Assembly: GCF_000426285.1 (NCBI RefSeq)
Contig: NZ_AUFB01000010.1
Location: 1-64,000 of the forward strand
Origin: Rhizobium leucaenae USDA 9039
GTDB taxonomy: Bacteria; Pseudomonadota; Alphaproteobacteria; Rhizobiales; Rhizobiaceae
DNA: 64,000 bases
Reading direction: 5' to 3'
Positions 45,830 through 54,032 of the stretch are shown here, in pieces. Numbering within the stretch: position 1 is the stretch's first letter; each line of letters opens with the position of its first letter. The notes below the pieces were generated by a model, which saw nothing but the letters and a program-made list of their open reading frames with translations, had not been told where the DNA came from and ran no database searches. The position numbers and the translations under genes are program-made.

Positions 45830-45864
45830 GCAACGACCTTTCCTGCATCGAGGCTAATGCTGAA

Positions 45865-45884
45865 ACTTATCTAAATGGCTAAGT
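45865..45884. promoter_or_regulatory. Predicted ArsR-type operator (proximal) of the GST operon
   Basis: ACTTA-N10-TAAGT lies 35 bases upstream of the GST start. Its half-sites are the same as the inner part of the distal repeat at 45910-45937, with the same 10-base spacer. Confidence 0.65.
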
Positions 45885-45909
45885 AACAGATCGAAGTCTC
45901 GCGCGCAAC

Positions 45910-45937
45910 AAATACTTAGCCGACTGGGTAAGTATTT
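45910..45937. promoter_or_regulatory. Predicted ArsR-type operator (distal) of the GST operon
   Basis: AAATACTTA-N10-TAAGTATTT is a perfect 9-bp inverted repeat. Its centre is 49 bases (between 4 and 5 helical turns) from that of the proximal site. It has the same N10 geometry as the arsenic operator at 15210. It probably binds the ArsR-type regulator of this operon. Confidence 0.72.
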
Positions 45938-45961
45938 TGGTCGGCCGCCGAAAAGGTCAGA

Positions 45962-46786
45962 TCACGAAGCGATAAGGCGCGCGATGACCAAATGGCCTGG
46001 CGTCGGGTGGCCCTCTTCCATGCGGACGTTGATGTCGGTGATTTCGATCAGCTCGAACCCGGTCGCCGTCAGCCGTTCGCGAACATAGCTTTCGGCATGC
46101 GCGAAACGCTGATGCGGACCGACCATATAGGGGCGGCCCGCCATGGCGTTCTCGGGCAAGGTTTCCGACGAGAAGATGAAGAGACCGCCGGGCGTCATGT
46201 TTTCGGCGGCGCCGAAGAAGAGCGGCTCCAGAGCGCCGAGATAGGGCAACACATCGGTGGCGGTGATCAGGTCGAACGGCTCCTCGTCATTATCATCGAG
46301 GAAATCCTCGACCTCGGCGACGAACAGGGTCTCATAGAGATCCTTCTCATGGGCGACTTCGACCATGTTTTCGGAAATGTCGATGCCGGTGATGTCCTCG
46401 ACGATGTCGCGCAGCGTGCCGCCGGTAAGTCCTGTGCCGCAGCCGAGATCAAGCATGCGCTTGAAGGGGCCGAGGCCGAGTGCCTGCAGCCGCTGGCGCA
46501 CGAGAACGGGAACGTGATAGCCAAGCTGCTCGACAAGCACATCCTCGAAAACTTCGGCATGCTGATCGAACAGGGTTTCGACATAGGCATCCGGCGCCTT
46601 TACCGGCGTTTCGCCGCGGCCCATCGAGGCGATGCGCACGGCTGCGCCACCGTGGTCCTCGGGATCGATCGTCAGCACATCCTCATAGGCCTTGACCGCG
46701 GCGTCGATATCGCCGGCTTTTTCGAGCGCAAGGGCGCGGTTGTAGGCTTCTGCCAGCGCGTCTTCGTCGATTTTTTTCTTTGCCAT
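45962..46786 (-). CDS. TPR-linked class I SAM-dependent methyltransferase
   Basis: This 274-residue protein starts at the ATG at 46786; 46804 is an alternative. An N-terminal TPR-like helical pair (LAEAYNRALALEKAGDIDAA, VKAYEDVLTIDPEDHGGAAV) is followed by a Rossmann methyltransferase. SAM motif I is MLDLGCGTGLTGGTLRDI and the post-I acidic residue is in ITGIDISENMVEVA. An acidic stretch (EDFLDDNDEEPFD) precedes motif IV. The family occurs in many alphaproteobacteria; substrate unknown. It is divergent from the DUF2270 gene. Confidence 0.87.
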   Translation of the reverse strand: MAKKKIDEDALAEAYNRALALEKAGDIDAAVKAYEDVLTIDPEDHGGAAVRIASMGRGETPVKAPDAYVETLFDQHAEVFEDVLVEQLGYHVPVLVRQRLQALGLGPFKRMLDLGCGTGLTGGTLRDIVEDITGIDISENMVEVAHEKDLYETLFVAEVEDFLDDNDEEPFDLITATDVLPYLGALEPLFFGAAENMTPGGLFIFSSETLPENAMAGRPYMVGPHQRFAHAESYVRERLTATGFELIEITDINVRMEEGHPTPGHLVIARLIAS

Positions 46787-46933
46787 GAGCGATCGGTCCT
46801 TCATTCGTTAGGGAGGCATTAAGGTGCTTGAAAGGCTTTTGCAATGGCCGCGTTGAAGGAGCAAAATATTCGTTCGCAACAGGGGCAGGCCATAAGGCCG
46901 TTGCGCGAAAGAAGAAAAAAGGAGGAAAAAACC

Positions 46934-47659
46934 ATGGCCACCGAGCTCACCACGTCCCATCTCCTGGGCAGCGCCGCCGATCGGAAGCCGCCGCCCATGC
47001 CGGCGACGACGGGGGAGATCACCAATACGTTGACGCATTATTACCGCGGTGAGCTTGGGCGAATGACCAGTTGGCGCGACCGCATCGACCGGACCTCGAA
47101 CTGGGCGATTACCGTCGTTGCGGCGCTGCTTTCCGTATCGCTTTCATCACCGACGTCGCATCATGGCGTATTGCTGTTCGGCATGATGCTGATCACATTG
47201 CTGCTGATGATCGAGGCGCGGCGCTATCGCTTCTTTGATGTCTATCGTGCACGGATACGGCAACTGGAACGCAGCTATTTTGCGCAGATCCTGGCACCTG
47301 AAGCCGATCTTAATCCCGATTGGGCGCTGTCGATAGCCAAAAGCCTGCGCGCACCGCGGTTTCTGCTCAGCTATTTCGAAGCGATGCAGCGGCGCCTGCG
47401 GCGGAATTATTGCTGGATGTATGCAATCCTGCTGTTGGCGTGGATCTTGAAGATCTCGACGCCGAGGCTGCAAACGGAGGGCACCCCGCAAGAGTTTGTG
47501 CATTCATGGAGCTATATTGCCGACAACGCCGCACTCGGACCGATCCCTGGCTGGCCGGTGATCGTAATCGTAGCCGTGTTCTACGCCGTCATTCTATATG
47601 GCGCATTACGTCGCGGGCCGGATGACGGTGATTTTGCCCATGGCGAAGCGCATGTCTGA
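46934..47659 (+). CDS. DUF2270 membrane protein
   Basis: This 241-residue protein starts at the ATG at 46934 after a strong AGGAGG. It has two closely spaced helices near residues 63-100, then a cytoplasmic segment with the family block RRYRFFDVYRARIRQLERSY, and two more helices (about 160-180 and 212-232). This is the DUF2270 pattern. Function is unknown. The first ~35 residues are polar. It stands alone, divergent from the methyltransferase and convergent with usg. Confidence 0.86.
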   Translation: MATELTTSHLLGSAADRKPPPMPATTGEITNTLTHYYRGELGRMTSWRDRIDRTSNWAITVVAALLSVSLSSPTSHHGVLLFGMMLITLLLMIEARRYRFFDVYRARIRQLERSYFAQILAPEADLNPDWALSIAKSLRAPRFLLSYFEAMQRRLRRNYCWMYAILLLAWILKISTPRLQTEGTPQEFVHSWSYIADNAALGPIPGWPVIVIVAVFYAVILYGALRRGPDDGDFAHGEAHV

Positions 47660-47677
47660 TCGCTTGGCAAAGCCTGA

Positions 47678-47944
47678 TTAGTGCAGGATGAACTCTCCCT
47701 TCACCGCCCGCCACTCGGTCGCCGAGATCAGCCGGCGGTGAACATATCGCACCGAATGTAACGGCCCGTCCAGTTTCTCCTGCCAGAACTTCAGGAAACC
47801 GCGCATTTCCGGGAAATTCGGAGCGAGATCATAGTCCTGCCAGATATAGGTCTGAAGAAATTGCGGATGATCCGGCAGGCGATAGATGATCTGCGCCGTG
47901 GTCAGCCCATAGCCTTGCAACTGCTTTTGCATGTCGTTGTGCAT
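47678..47944 (-). CDS. usg: Usg family protein
   Basis: This 88-residue protein starts at the ATG at 47944 after AAGAGAGA. Usg is a small conserved alphaproteobacterial protein of unknown function, originally named from genes near tryptophan genes. The blocks LQGYGLTTAQIIYRLPDHPQ, QTYIWQDYDLAPNFPEM and HSVRYVHRRLISATEWR are typical. The frame opens 63 bases earlier without support. No trp gene is near. Confidence 0.88.
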   Translation of the reverse strand: MHNDMQKQLQGYGLTTAQIIYRLPDHPQFLQTYIWQDYDLAPNFPEMRGFLKFWQEKLDGPLHSVRYVHRRLISATEWRAVKGEFILH

Positions 47945-48134
47945 GAGGTCTCTCTTTCTGTTCCCATTGTTCTTCGCGACTCGGAGGTCACAGGAAAATG
48001 GAAACACCTCATGGTAAACCCAAGCTTTACAAAAGTGTTGCGAAAAACAAATTTCCTCCTGAAAATCAATGTGATAGCAGCCTCATCGTGTGAGTGCTGC
48101 CAAGGCAGCGCAAGGAGATGCCGTCCGGATGAGA

Positions 48135-48965
48135 TCAACGTCTCAGATGACGCGTCAGATAGGCTTCCATGCGCGCCCAGCCGTTGCGCATGATCTCGAC
48201 GATGAAAAGATAGAAGATCGCCGCCCAGAGATAGGTCTGGTAGTCATAGGTCTGGGAGAAGGCATAGCGCGTCTCACCCATCAGATCGTAGACGGTGATG
48301 ATCGAGACGATCGCCGAGCTCTTGATCAAGAGGATGATTTCATTGCCGTAAGGGCGCAACGCCACGATCAAGGCTTGCGGCAGGATGACCTTGTAGAAGG
48401 TGACGAGCTTATGAAGGCCGAGCGACGCCGCAGCTTCGCTTTGGCCGTGATGGACGCTCTGGATGGCGGCGCGGACGATCTCGGTCTGATAGGCCGCCGT
48501 GTTCAGCGTCATGGCAAATAAGCCGCAATTGAAGGGATCGCGGAAGAACCACCAGAGACCGATGCTATCAATGAAGCCGCGCGCCTGCGGGAAACCATAG
48601 TAGACCATGAAGATCTGCGCCAGCAGCGGTGTGCCGCGGAAGAGATAGACGTAGCAATAGGTGAGTCCGTTCAGGACCCGGTTCTTTGACATTCTCGCGA
48701 AGGCGAGCGGAATGGAGAGGATCGCACCGAAGACGAAGGAAAGTCCGACCAGCTTCGCCGTGATCCAGAGGCCGTGCAGAAAGCGCGGGCCGAATTTGAA
48801 GAATTTCGCATTATCCCAATTGGTGATCATCATGGCGATGAGCGCGACACCAAGCAGCGCCCAGAGGGCCAGGAAGAAATAACCGGCAACGCGGGCCTTG
48901 GAGAAGCGCTTCATCGTCTCCGGCGGTGCCGGCTGTGCCGGGATCAAGACTTCAGCATAGCTCAT
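48135..48965 (-). CDS. Polar amino-acid ABC transporter permease, HisM type
   Basis: This 276-residue inner-membrane subunit has five or six helices. The binding-protein-dependent permease signature EAAASLGLHKLVTFYKVILP contacts the ATPase, and YLFRGTPLLAQIFMVYYG is the HEAT/opine-type amino-acid permease block. It overlaps the other permease by 4 bases, together forming a heterodimeric channel like HisQM/OccQM. An ATP-binding gene is not found downstream; the next gene is usg. Arginine/ornithine/opine-type substrates are likely. Confidence 0.9.
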   Translation of the reverse strand: MSYAEVLIPAQPAPPETMKRFSKARVAGYFFLALWALLGVALIAMMITNWDNAKFFKFGPRFLHGLWITAKLVGLSFVFGAILSIPLAFARMSKNRVLNGLTYCYVYLFRGTPLLAQIFMVYYGFPQARGFIDSIGLWWFFRDPFNCGLFAMTLNTAAYQTEIVRAAIQSVHHGQSEAAASLGLHKLVTFYKVILPQALIVALRPYGNEIILLIKSSAIVSIITVYDLMGETRYAFSQTYDYQTYLWAAIFYLFIVEIMRNGWARMEAYLTRHLRR

Positions 48966-49765
48966 CGGCGAAACTCCGCGCGTTTGGCCCAGCGATCGAG
49001 GTAAAGCAACCCAGCCGAGGAGATGATGGCGAGGGCCAAATAGAGGCCGCAGGCAACCAAATAGAAGAAGAACGGTTCCTTGGTCGCGCGTACGGCAAGG
49101 CCCGTCTGGCGGATGATGTCAGCAAGTCCGATGACGGAAACGTAGGACGTGTCCTTCAACAGGTTCATCCAGAGGTTTCCAAGATTGGGAAGCGAGATGC
49201 GGATCAATTGCGGCAGGATGATCAAACGCATGGTGCGTGCGCGGTGAAAGCCGAGAGCATCGCCAGCCTCATATTGTCCCTTGGGAATCGCTCTGAAGGC
49301 CGACAGCAAAACTTCCGAGCAATAGGCGGAAAAGACGATCGAAAGCGCGACCATGCCGGCGGCGAAGGCATTGATCTCGACCTGTCCGGTATAGCCCACG
49401 TAAGCGAGCGCCGTTTGCAGCAGAATTTGGATGCCGTAGTAAATGATAAAGAGCGTCAGGAGCTCCGGCAGGCCGCGAAAGATGGTGGTGAATACGCCGG
49501 CTGCGAGCCGCAGCGACTTTTCTTCGGATTGTTGTGCCAGTGCCACCAGGAAGCCGATGATCAAGCCAAGCGGCAGTGTCAGGACGGCCACTGTAATCGT
49601 GATTTTGAGGCCGCCGGCAATCTCGTCGCCCCAGCCGGTATCTCCGCAGGCTATGACGGTGTTCTGGCCGAACAGGGTGAAGAGCCCCGCGGGGCCGCAC
49701 AATGGATCGAAGGCGTAATTCACCCAGGCCCAAAAGGAACCAAACGCGGAAAACAATCCGCTCAT
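48962..49765 (-). CDS. Polar amino-acid ABC transporter permease, HisQ type
   Basis: This 267-residue partner permease has the N-terminal helix WGDEIAGGLKITITVAVLTL, the block TIFRGLPELLTLFIIYYGIQ and the EAGDALGFHRARTMRLIILP ATPase-contact signature. The long first periplasmic loop with two cysteines (PLCGPAG, ACGDTGWG) is shared by octopine/histidine-type HisQ relatives. It is separated from the binding-protein gene by 117 bases containing a terminator-like hairpin. Confidence 0.9.
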   Translation of the reverse strand: MSGLFSAFGSFWAWVNYAFDPLCGPAGLFTLFGQNTVIACGDTGWGDEIAGGLKITITVAVLTLPLGLIIGFLVALAQQSEEKSLRLAAGVFTTIFRGLPELLTLFIIYYGIQILLQTALAYVGYTGQVEINAFAAGMVALSIVFSAYCSEVLLSAFRAIPKGQYEAGDALGFHRARTMRLIILPQLIRISLPNLGNLWMNLLKDTSYVSVIGLADIIRQTGLAVRATKEPFFFYLVACGLYLALAIISSAGLLYLDRWAKRAEFRR

Positions 49766-49825
49766 ACCGTATTTCCCCTCGCAGCTTTTGCCGCGTTTCT
49801 CTTATCTTTTATTGGTTGTCAAACA

Positions 49826-49854
49826 AAAACGGCGGAAGAGCAAGCTTCCGCCGT
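49826..49854 (-). terminator. Hairpin between binding-protein and permease genes (partial terminator)
   Basis: A perfect 10-bp stem ACGGCGGAAG/CTTCCGCCGT (49829-49838 with 49845-49854) is followed on the minus strand by TTTTGTTTG. It lies just after the binding-protein stop and before the two permease genes. In ABC operons such hairpins allow the binding protein to be made in excess. Confidence 0.75.
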
Positions 49855-49882
49855 CGTCTTTTCCCTGGGAATCGACGGCCGA

Positions 49883-50665
49883 TCACTCGCCGTAGACGTC
49901 GAAGTCGAAATACTTGTCCTGGATCTTCTTATAGGTGCCGTTGGCGCGGATTGCAGCGATCGCAGCGTTGAACTTGTCCTTCAGCGCAGTGTCACCCTTG
50001 CGGAGGCCGATGCCGGCGCCGACGCCGTTGATTTGCGGATCGACCTTCAGCGTGCCGAGCATCTTGCAGCAACTGCCGGCATCGGACTTGACCCACTCGG
50101 AGAGAACCACGACGTCGTCGATGACAGCGTCGATACGGCCGTTGGCGAGGTCGAGCTTGTATTCGTCGGGCGACGGATAGAGCTTCAGCTCGGCGTCCTT
50201 CAGATGCGCGGTGGCGTAGTTTGCGTGCGTGGTCGAGGACTGTGCGCCGATGGTCTTGCCCTTCAGGGCCTCATCGGTTGCTGCGGTCACGGTCGAATCC
50301 TTTGGCACGGCGATCGCCGGCGGGGTGTTGTAGTATTTGTTGGTGAAGTCGATGGTCTTTTCACGCTCTGGCGTGATCGACATGGACGAGACGATGGCGT
50401 CGAACTTCTTGGCCTGCAGGGCCGGAATGATGCCGTCGAAATCCTGGTTTACGAAGGTGCATTTGACCTTCATCTGATCGCAAAGCGCATTGGCGATGTC
50501 GATGTCGAAGCCGACGAACTTGCCGGCGGCGTCGAGGGATTCGAATGGCGGGTAGGTGGCGTCGGTGCCGATGACGATCGAATCGCCTTCGGCGAGCGCC
50601 GCCCCGGCGAAAAGCGACATCGCGGCAAGCGATGCCGCGGCGAAAAGACGAGTTGAGATGCGCAT
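49883..50665 (-). CDS. Polar amino-acid ABC transporter substrate-binding protein (Lys/Arg/Orn type)
   Basis: This 260-residue periplasmic protein starts at the ATG at 50665 after AGAGAGGA. The signal peptide (1-25) ends in ALA. The SBP family 3 core is plain: IVIGTDATYPPFESLDAAGK, FVGFDIDIANALCDQMKVKC and FDAIVSSMSITPEREKTIDF. A disulfide is likely between the two early cysteines, and an unusual CC pair occurs in SDAGSCCKML. It is related to the LAO/histidine and opine binders. It leads the operon; the frame upstream to 50914 is not coding. Confidence 0.92.
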   Translation of the reverse strand: MRISTRLFAAASLAAMSLFAGAALAEGDSIVIGTDATYPPFESLDAAGKFVGFDIDIANALCDQMKVKCTFVNQDFDGIIPALQAKKFDAIVSSMSITPEREKTIDFTNKYYNTPPAIAVPKDSTVTAATDEALKGKTIGAQSSTTHANYATAHLKDAELKLYPSPDEYKLDLANGRIDAVIDDVVVLSEWVKSDAGSCCKMLGTLKVDPQINGVGAGIGLRKGDTALKDKFNAAIAAIRANGTYKKIQDKYFDFDVYGE

Positions 50666-51036
50666 TTTGATCCTCTCTGTTGGCGACCGGCGGCTATTTT
50701 TCTTCATTGGCGGCCGGCCAGAATGGAGCGGGTGCGTGGCCCGCCTGCCGCGGATATTCGTACTTTTTTTTCGCAAATTGCAACTGGAATTACAAAGCCG
50801 GTGTGTGTCACACACACTATCTCCAAAGCGCTTGCGTGACCCGACAAAGCTGAACGGCAGCCTTCCGGCGCGTTCAGGCGGGGTTAATTTCGGGTGCCTA
50901 ATTGTTCGGAACATATCACCGCTTGCCGCGATTCAGCCCTATGAGCACCGAAAATCGGCCGGGATCATCGGGCATCAGCTCCACGGGCTGAGATCCGCAC
51001 CTTGGCGGATAACGATAATAAAAGGAGACCCCAACT
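50666..51036. other. Divergent promoter region with a GT/CA palindrome
   Basis: This 371-base region between the divergent binding-protein and OmpA-type genes has no gene. At 50801-50817 there is GTGTGTGTCACACACAC, a near-perfect palindrome that could bind a dimeric regulator; it is 136 bases from the binding-protein start. An AT-rich tract (eight T residues near 50764) lies between it and the gene. AAGGAG at ~51024 is the ribosome site for the OmpA gene. Confidence 0.55.
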
Positions 51037-53451
51037 ATGGGAAAGCGATCCAGACTATTTGCCAGCGCCGCATTTCCGCTGCTGTCCTTAACACTGGCGT
51101 TCGAGCCGGCCGCTGCCACAGCGCTGCGCGAACAAGCCGTCGCACCGTTGAGCAATGATGCCGCCAGTTCGGCCGCCGTGAACGGCAATGCGACTTTCGA
51201 AGTTGCTCAGGAGCAGCCGGCCCCGGACGGGCAATCCGAAGAGGAGCTGAAAAAGCGCAAGAAGCCGGGCGGTGCAGAGCAGGGCGAGCCGCAGGGCAAG
51301 AAACACGAGGCCGCACCAGCGCAGCAGGGGGGAGCCGAGCCGCAGCGCAAGATGAAGGAAGCCCAACCGGAAGGGCAGCCTGAACAGCTGAAACCGGGTA
51401 AGCAGCAACAGGAAACACAGCAGCCCAAGGCACTCCAGCCCCAGGCGACACCGGAAACCCAGCAGGCTCAGCCGGAGCAAAAGAAGCACAAGCAGAATGC
51501 GGAGCAACAGCCAGCGGCGCAGCCGGAGGCAACGCCGCAGACGAAGGCCGTTCAGCAACAGGCTGCCCCCGAAAGCCAACCCCAGGCCCAGCCCGAACTG
51601 AAGAAGCATCAGAAGTCGCAGGGGCAAGCGGCCGAACCGGCGCAGCAGCCTGCAGAACAACAGGCCGCCCCCGCCCAGAAACAGGCGCCCGCCGCACAGC
51701 AATCTCAGAGCGAACAGGCTCAGCCGGAGACTCAAGGTCAGCCAGAACTAAAGAAGCATCAGAAGAAGCAGGGTCAAACGGCTGAACCGGCACAGCAGCC
51801 GGCCGAACAGCAGGCAGCGCCCACCACGAAACAAGCTCCTTCCACCGAGCAGCAGGCAACGCCGGCACCGAAACAGGCGCCTTCCACTGAGCAGGCGCAG
51901 CCGAAGACTCAGGTTCAGCCTGGTACTCAGGTCGAGCCCGGCACGCAGCAGGGTCAGAAACCGAGCCGCAAGCTGCCGCTGAATGAGCAGCAGACCGGGC
52001 AACAGCCGGCAACGACGCCCGAACAGCAGCCGGCGCAGAAGAGCCAGCAACTGCAGGCTCAGCCGCAGAACCAGGCGGCCCCGCAGACCGGCAAACAACT
52101 GCAGCCGAATGTCGAAACCGGGGCGCCCGCCCAGGGCAATGCCGTGCAGGCGCCTGCGAATGGTGCCGTTCAGGAGGGTGCCCAGACAGCGGCTCCCGCG
52201 GCCGCGCCGGTCTCGCCACAGGAGCTCGAGCGCCGAAAGAAGATCGCCGAAAATCCCGCTGCCAGCAACGAAACCGTTATTCTGCCGGTGCAGAACGGTG
52301 CTGCCGTGCTGGATAGCGATAAGGACGCGGCACGGCGCGGCTTCCGCCAGGGCGGCCAAGCTGCCGGTGGCCAGGCCGGTCAGGGCCAGACTCGAGGTCA
52401 GGTCCAGACCCAACAAGGGCAGAATGCCCCGGTGCAGCCGGCCTATAGCAAGGCACCAACCTCCGATGCCGAAGCCCAACGCGCGCTCGGCGGGCAGCAG
52501 CAACAGCCCGTGAAGATCGAAGCCATAACGAGCGAGCAGGGCCGACGCCTCAACCGCCGGCCGGATTTTGCAGCGCCGGAAGGCATTGCAGTCCAGCCGA
52601 ACGACAATCAGGGCAATCGCGTCATCCTGAACATCGACAATAACTATGTCGTCCGTCACGATGACAGCGAGCGCTTCGTTCGCGACGGTGAACGTCCGAT
52701 CTACGAGCAGCTTCCGCGCGACCGTTACCGCGAAACCATCGACCGGCCGGACGGCGATCGCATCATCACCGTGCGTAATCGCTATGGCGACGTCATTCAA
52801 CGCTCGCGCGTCGACGCGCGCGGCCGCGAATACGTGCTGTTCTATTCGCCGGAACTGGAGGATCAGCCGGACCGCGATAACTACTTCCGCGATCCGGGCG
52901 ACGAACTGCCGCCGATGCGCCTGCGCATTCCGCTCAACCAATATATCATCGATACTGGTACGGAACGTGACTCGGACTATTACGACTTCCTGCGTGAACC
53001 GCCGGTCGAGCCTGTCGAGCGGGTCTATTCACTGAACGAAGTGCGTTATTCCGCCCGCATCCGCGACAAGGTGCGCCGTATCGACCTCGATACGATCACC
53101 TTCGCGACAGGTAGTGCGGAAATCCCGATGTCGCAGGCAAGTTCGCTGCGCGGGGTTGCAGACGCCATGAGCAAGATCGTCAAAAAGGACCCGACCGAGA
53201 CCTTCCTGATCGAAGGCCATACGGATGCCGTGGGCACTGCGCAAAGCAACCTGGTACTCTCTGATCAGCGTGCCGAATCCGTCGCCAACGTCCTCAGCGA
53301 TGTCTATGGCATCCCGCCGGAAAACCTGGTGACCCAGGGTTATGGCGAGCAATATCTCAAGGTGAATACGCAGGGGCCCGAGCAGGAAAACCGCCGCGTT
53401 ACCATCCGCCGTGTTACGGCGCTGGTGCGTCCGGTCGCTTCGAACCAGTAA
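51037..53451 (+). CDS. OmpA-family protein with long Gln/Pro-rich repeat region
   Basis: This 804-residue envelope protein has a signal peptide (about 1-28). Residues ~62-400 are low-complexity, dominated by Gln, Pro, Ala, Lys and Glu, with a degenerate repeat QPELKKHQKSQGQAAEPAQQ and its near copy 50 residues later. Residues ~480-660 form a basic/Arg-rich region containing DNNYVVRHDDSERFVRDGER. An OmpA_C peptidoglycan-binding domain (about 685-795) has EGHTDAVGTAQSNLVLSDQR and the NRRVTIRRV end. It may tether the outer membrane or a surface structure to the wall; the repeats could span the periplasm. Confidence 0.88.
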   Translation: MGKRSRLFASAAFPLLSLTLAFEPAAATALREQAVAPLSNDAASSAAVNGNATFEVAQEQPAPDGQSEEELKKRKKPGGAEQGEPQGKKHEAAPAQQGGAEPQRKMKEAQPEGQPEQLKPGKQQQETQQPKALQPQATPETQQAQPEQKKHKQNAEQQPAAQPEATPQTKAVQQQAAPESQPQAQPELKKHQKSQGQAAEPAQQPAEQQAAPAQKQAPAAQQSQSEQAQPETQGQPELKKHQKKQGQTAEPAQQPAEQQAAPTTKQAPSTEQQATPAPKQAPSTEQAQPKTQVQPGTQVEPGTQQGQKPSRKLPLNEQQTGQQPATTPEQQPAQKSQQLQAQPQNQAAPQTGKQLQPNVETGAPAQGNAVQAPANGAVQEGAQTAAPAAAPVSPQELERRKKIAENPAASNETVILPVQNGAAVLDSDKDAARRGFRQGGQAAGGQAGQGQTRGQVQTQQGQNAPVQPAYSKAPTSDAEAQRALGGQQQQPVKIEAITSEQGRRLNRRPDFAAPEGIAVQPNDNQGNRVILNIDNNYVVRHDDSERFVRDGERPIYEQLPRDRYRETIDRPDGDRIITVRNRYGDVIQRSRVDARGREYVLFYSPELEDQPDRDNYFRDPGDELPPMRLRIPLNQYIIDTGTERDSDYYDFLREPPVEPVERVYSLNEVRYSARIRDKVRRIDLDTITFATGSAEIPMSQASSLRGVADAMSKIVKKDPTETFLIEGHTDAVGTAQSNLVLSDQRAESVANVLSDVYGIPPENLVTQGYGEQYLKVNTQGPEQENRRVTIRRVTALVRPVASNQ
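51230..52240. repeat. Low-complexity Gln/Pro/Ala coding repeats in the OmpA-type gene
   Basis: A biased CAG/GAA/CCG-rich stretch encodes imperfect tandem units, for example QPAEQQAAP and KQAPSTEQ, each occurring more than once. It produces long spurious open frames on the minus strand. Unit number may vary between strains. Confidence 0.7.
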
Positions 53452-53474
53452 GCTCTTCCTGTCTCAAACGCGTG

Positions 53475-53507
53475 AGGCCGTCGGGAAACCGGCGGCCTTT
53501 GTCATTT
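53475..53507 (+). terminator. Probable terminator of the OmpA-type gene
   Basis: The stem AGGCCG/CGGCCT, extended by CGG/CCG with a GAAA-type loop (53475-53498), is followed by TTGTCATTTTG. It ends inside the last codons of convergent mobB. Confidence 0.6.
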
Positions 53508-54032
53508 TGTCGGTTGGCCAAGACTTACCGTTGCGGCGATGAAATCGGCGATCCCTACGGTATCGTCGAGATCGAAGACGGTCAGCGCGCCGGGATCGTC
53601 TACCGTATGGTCGGCGGCTATAGCGGCGATATGCGGGTCCTGTGGCGCCAAGGGCGCGCGATTGGCGGCCTCCAGGCGGCGGGCTTCGATCTTGGGGATC
53701 GGCTCGCGCTTGTAACCCTCGATCAGGACGAGATCGCAAGGGGCGAGCCGCGCCAGTATTTCCTCGAAACTCGGTTCCGGCTCGCCGCGCAGTTCGTGCA
53801 TGATCGCGTAGCGCGTACCGGAAACGATGGTGACTTCATGCGCTCCGGCTTCGCGGTGGCGAAAGCTGTCGGCGCCTACCTTGTCGATATCGAAGTCATG
53901 GTGAGCATGTTTGATCGTCGAAATCTTGTAGCCGCGGCGGGTGAATTCGGTGACAAGCCGCACCGCAAGGCCGGTCTTGCCGGAATTCTTCCAGCCGGCG
54001 ATGCCGAAGATTTTGGGCCGCTTGGTTGTCAT
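53502..54032 (-). CDS. mobB: Molybdopterin-guanine dinucleotide biosynthesis adaptor MobB
   Basis: This 176-residue P-loop GTPase-like protein assists MobA in attaching GMP to molybdopterin. Walker A is GIAGWKNSGKTGLAVRL; KISTIKHAHHDFDIDKVGAD and LVLIEGYKREPIPKIE are family blocks. Its ATG overlaps the mobA stop by 4 bases. It is the last gene of the DMT-mobA-mobB group. Strongly recognised. Confidence 0.94.
   Translation of the reverse strand: MTTKRPKIFGIAGWKNSGKTGLAVRLVTEFTRRGYKISTIKHAHHDFDIDKVGADSFRHREAGAHEVTIVSGTRYAIMHELRGEPEPSFEEILARLAPCDLVLIEGYKREPIPKIEARRLEAANRAPLAPQDPHIAAIAADHTVDDPGALTVFDLDDTVGIADFIAATVSLGQPTK

Noticed and set aside
51088..52941. Long minus-strand open frames opposite the OmpA-type gene (Leu/Arg- and Ala/Pro-rich)
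   Set aside because: They mirror the Gln/Pro/Ala codon repeats of the real gene. The composition is pure low complexity and no start site or domain is seen.
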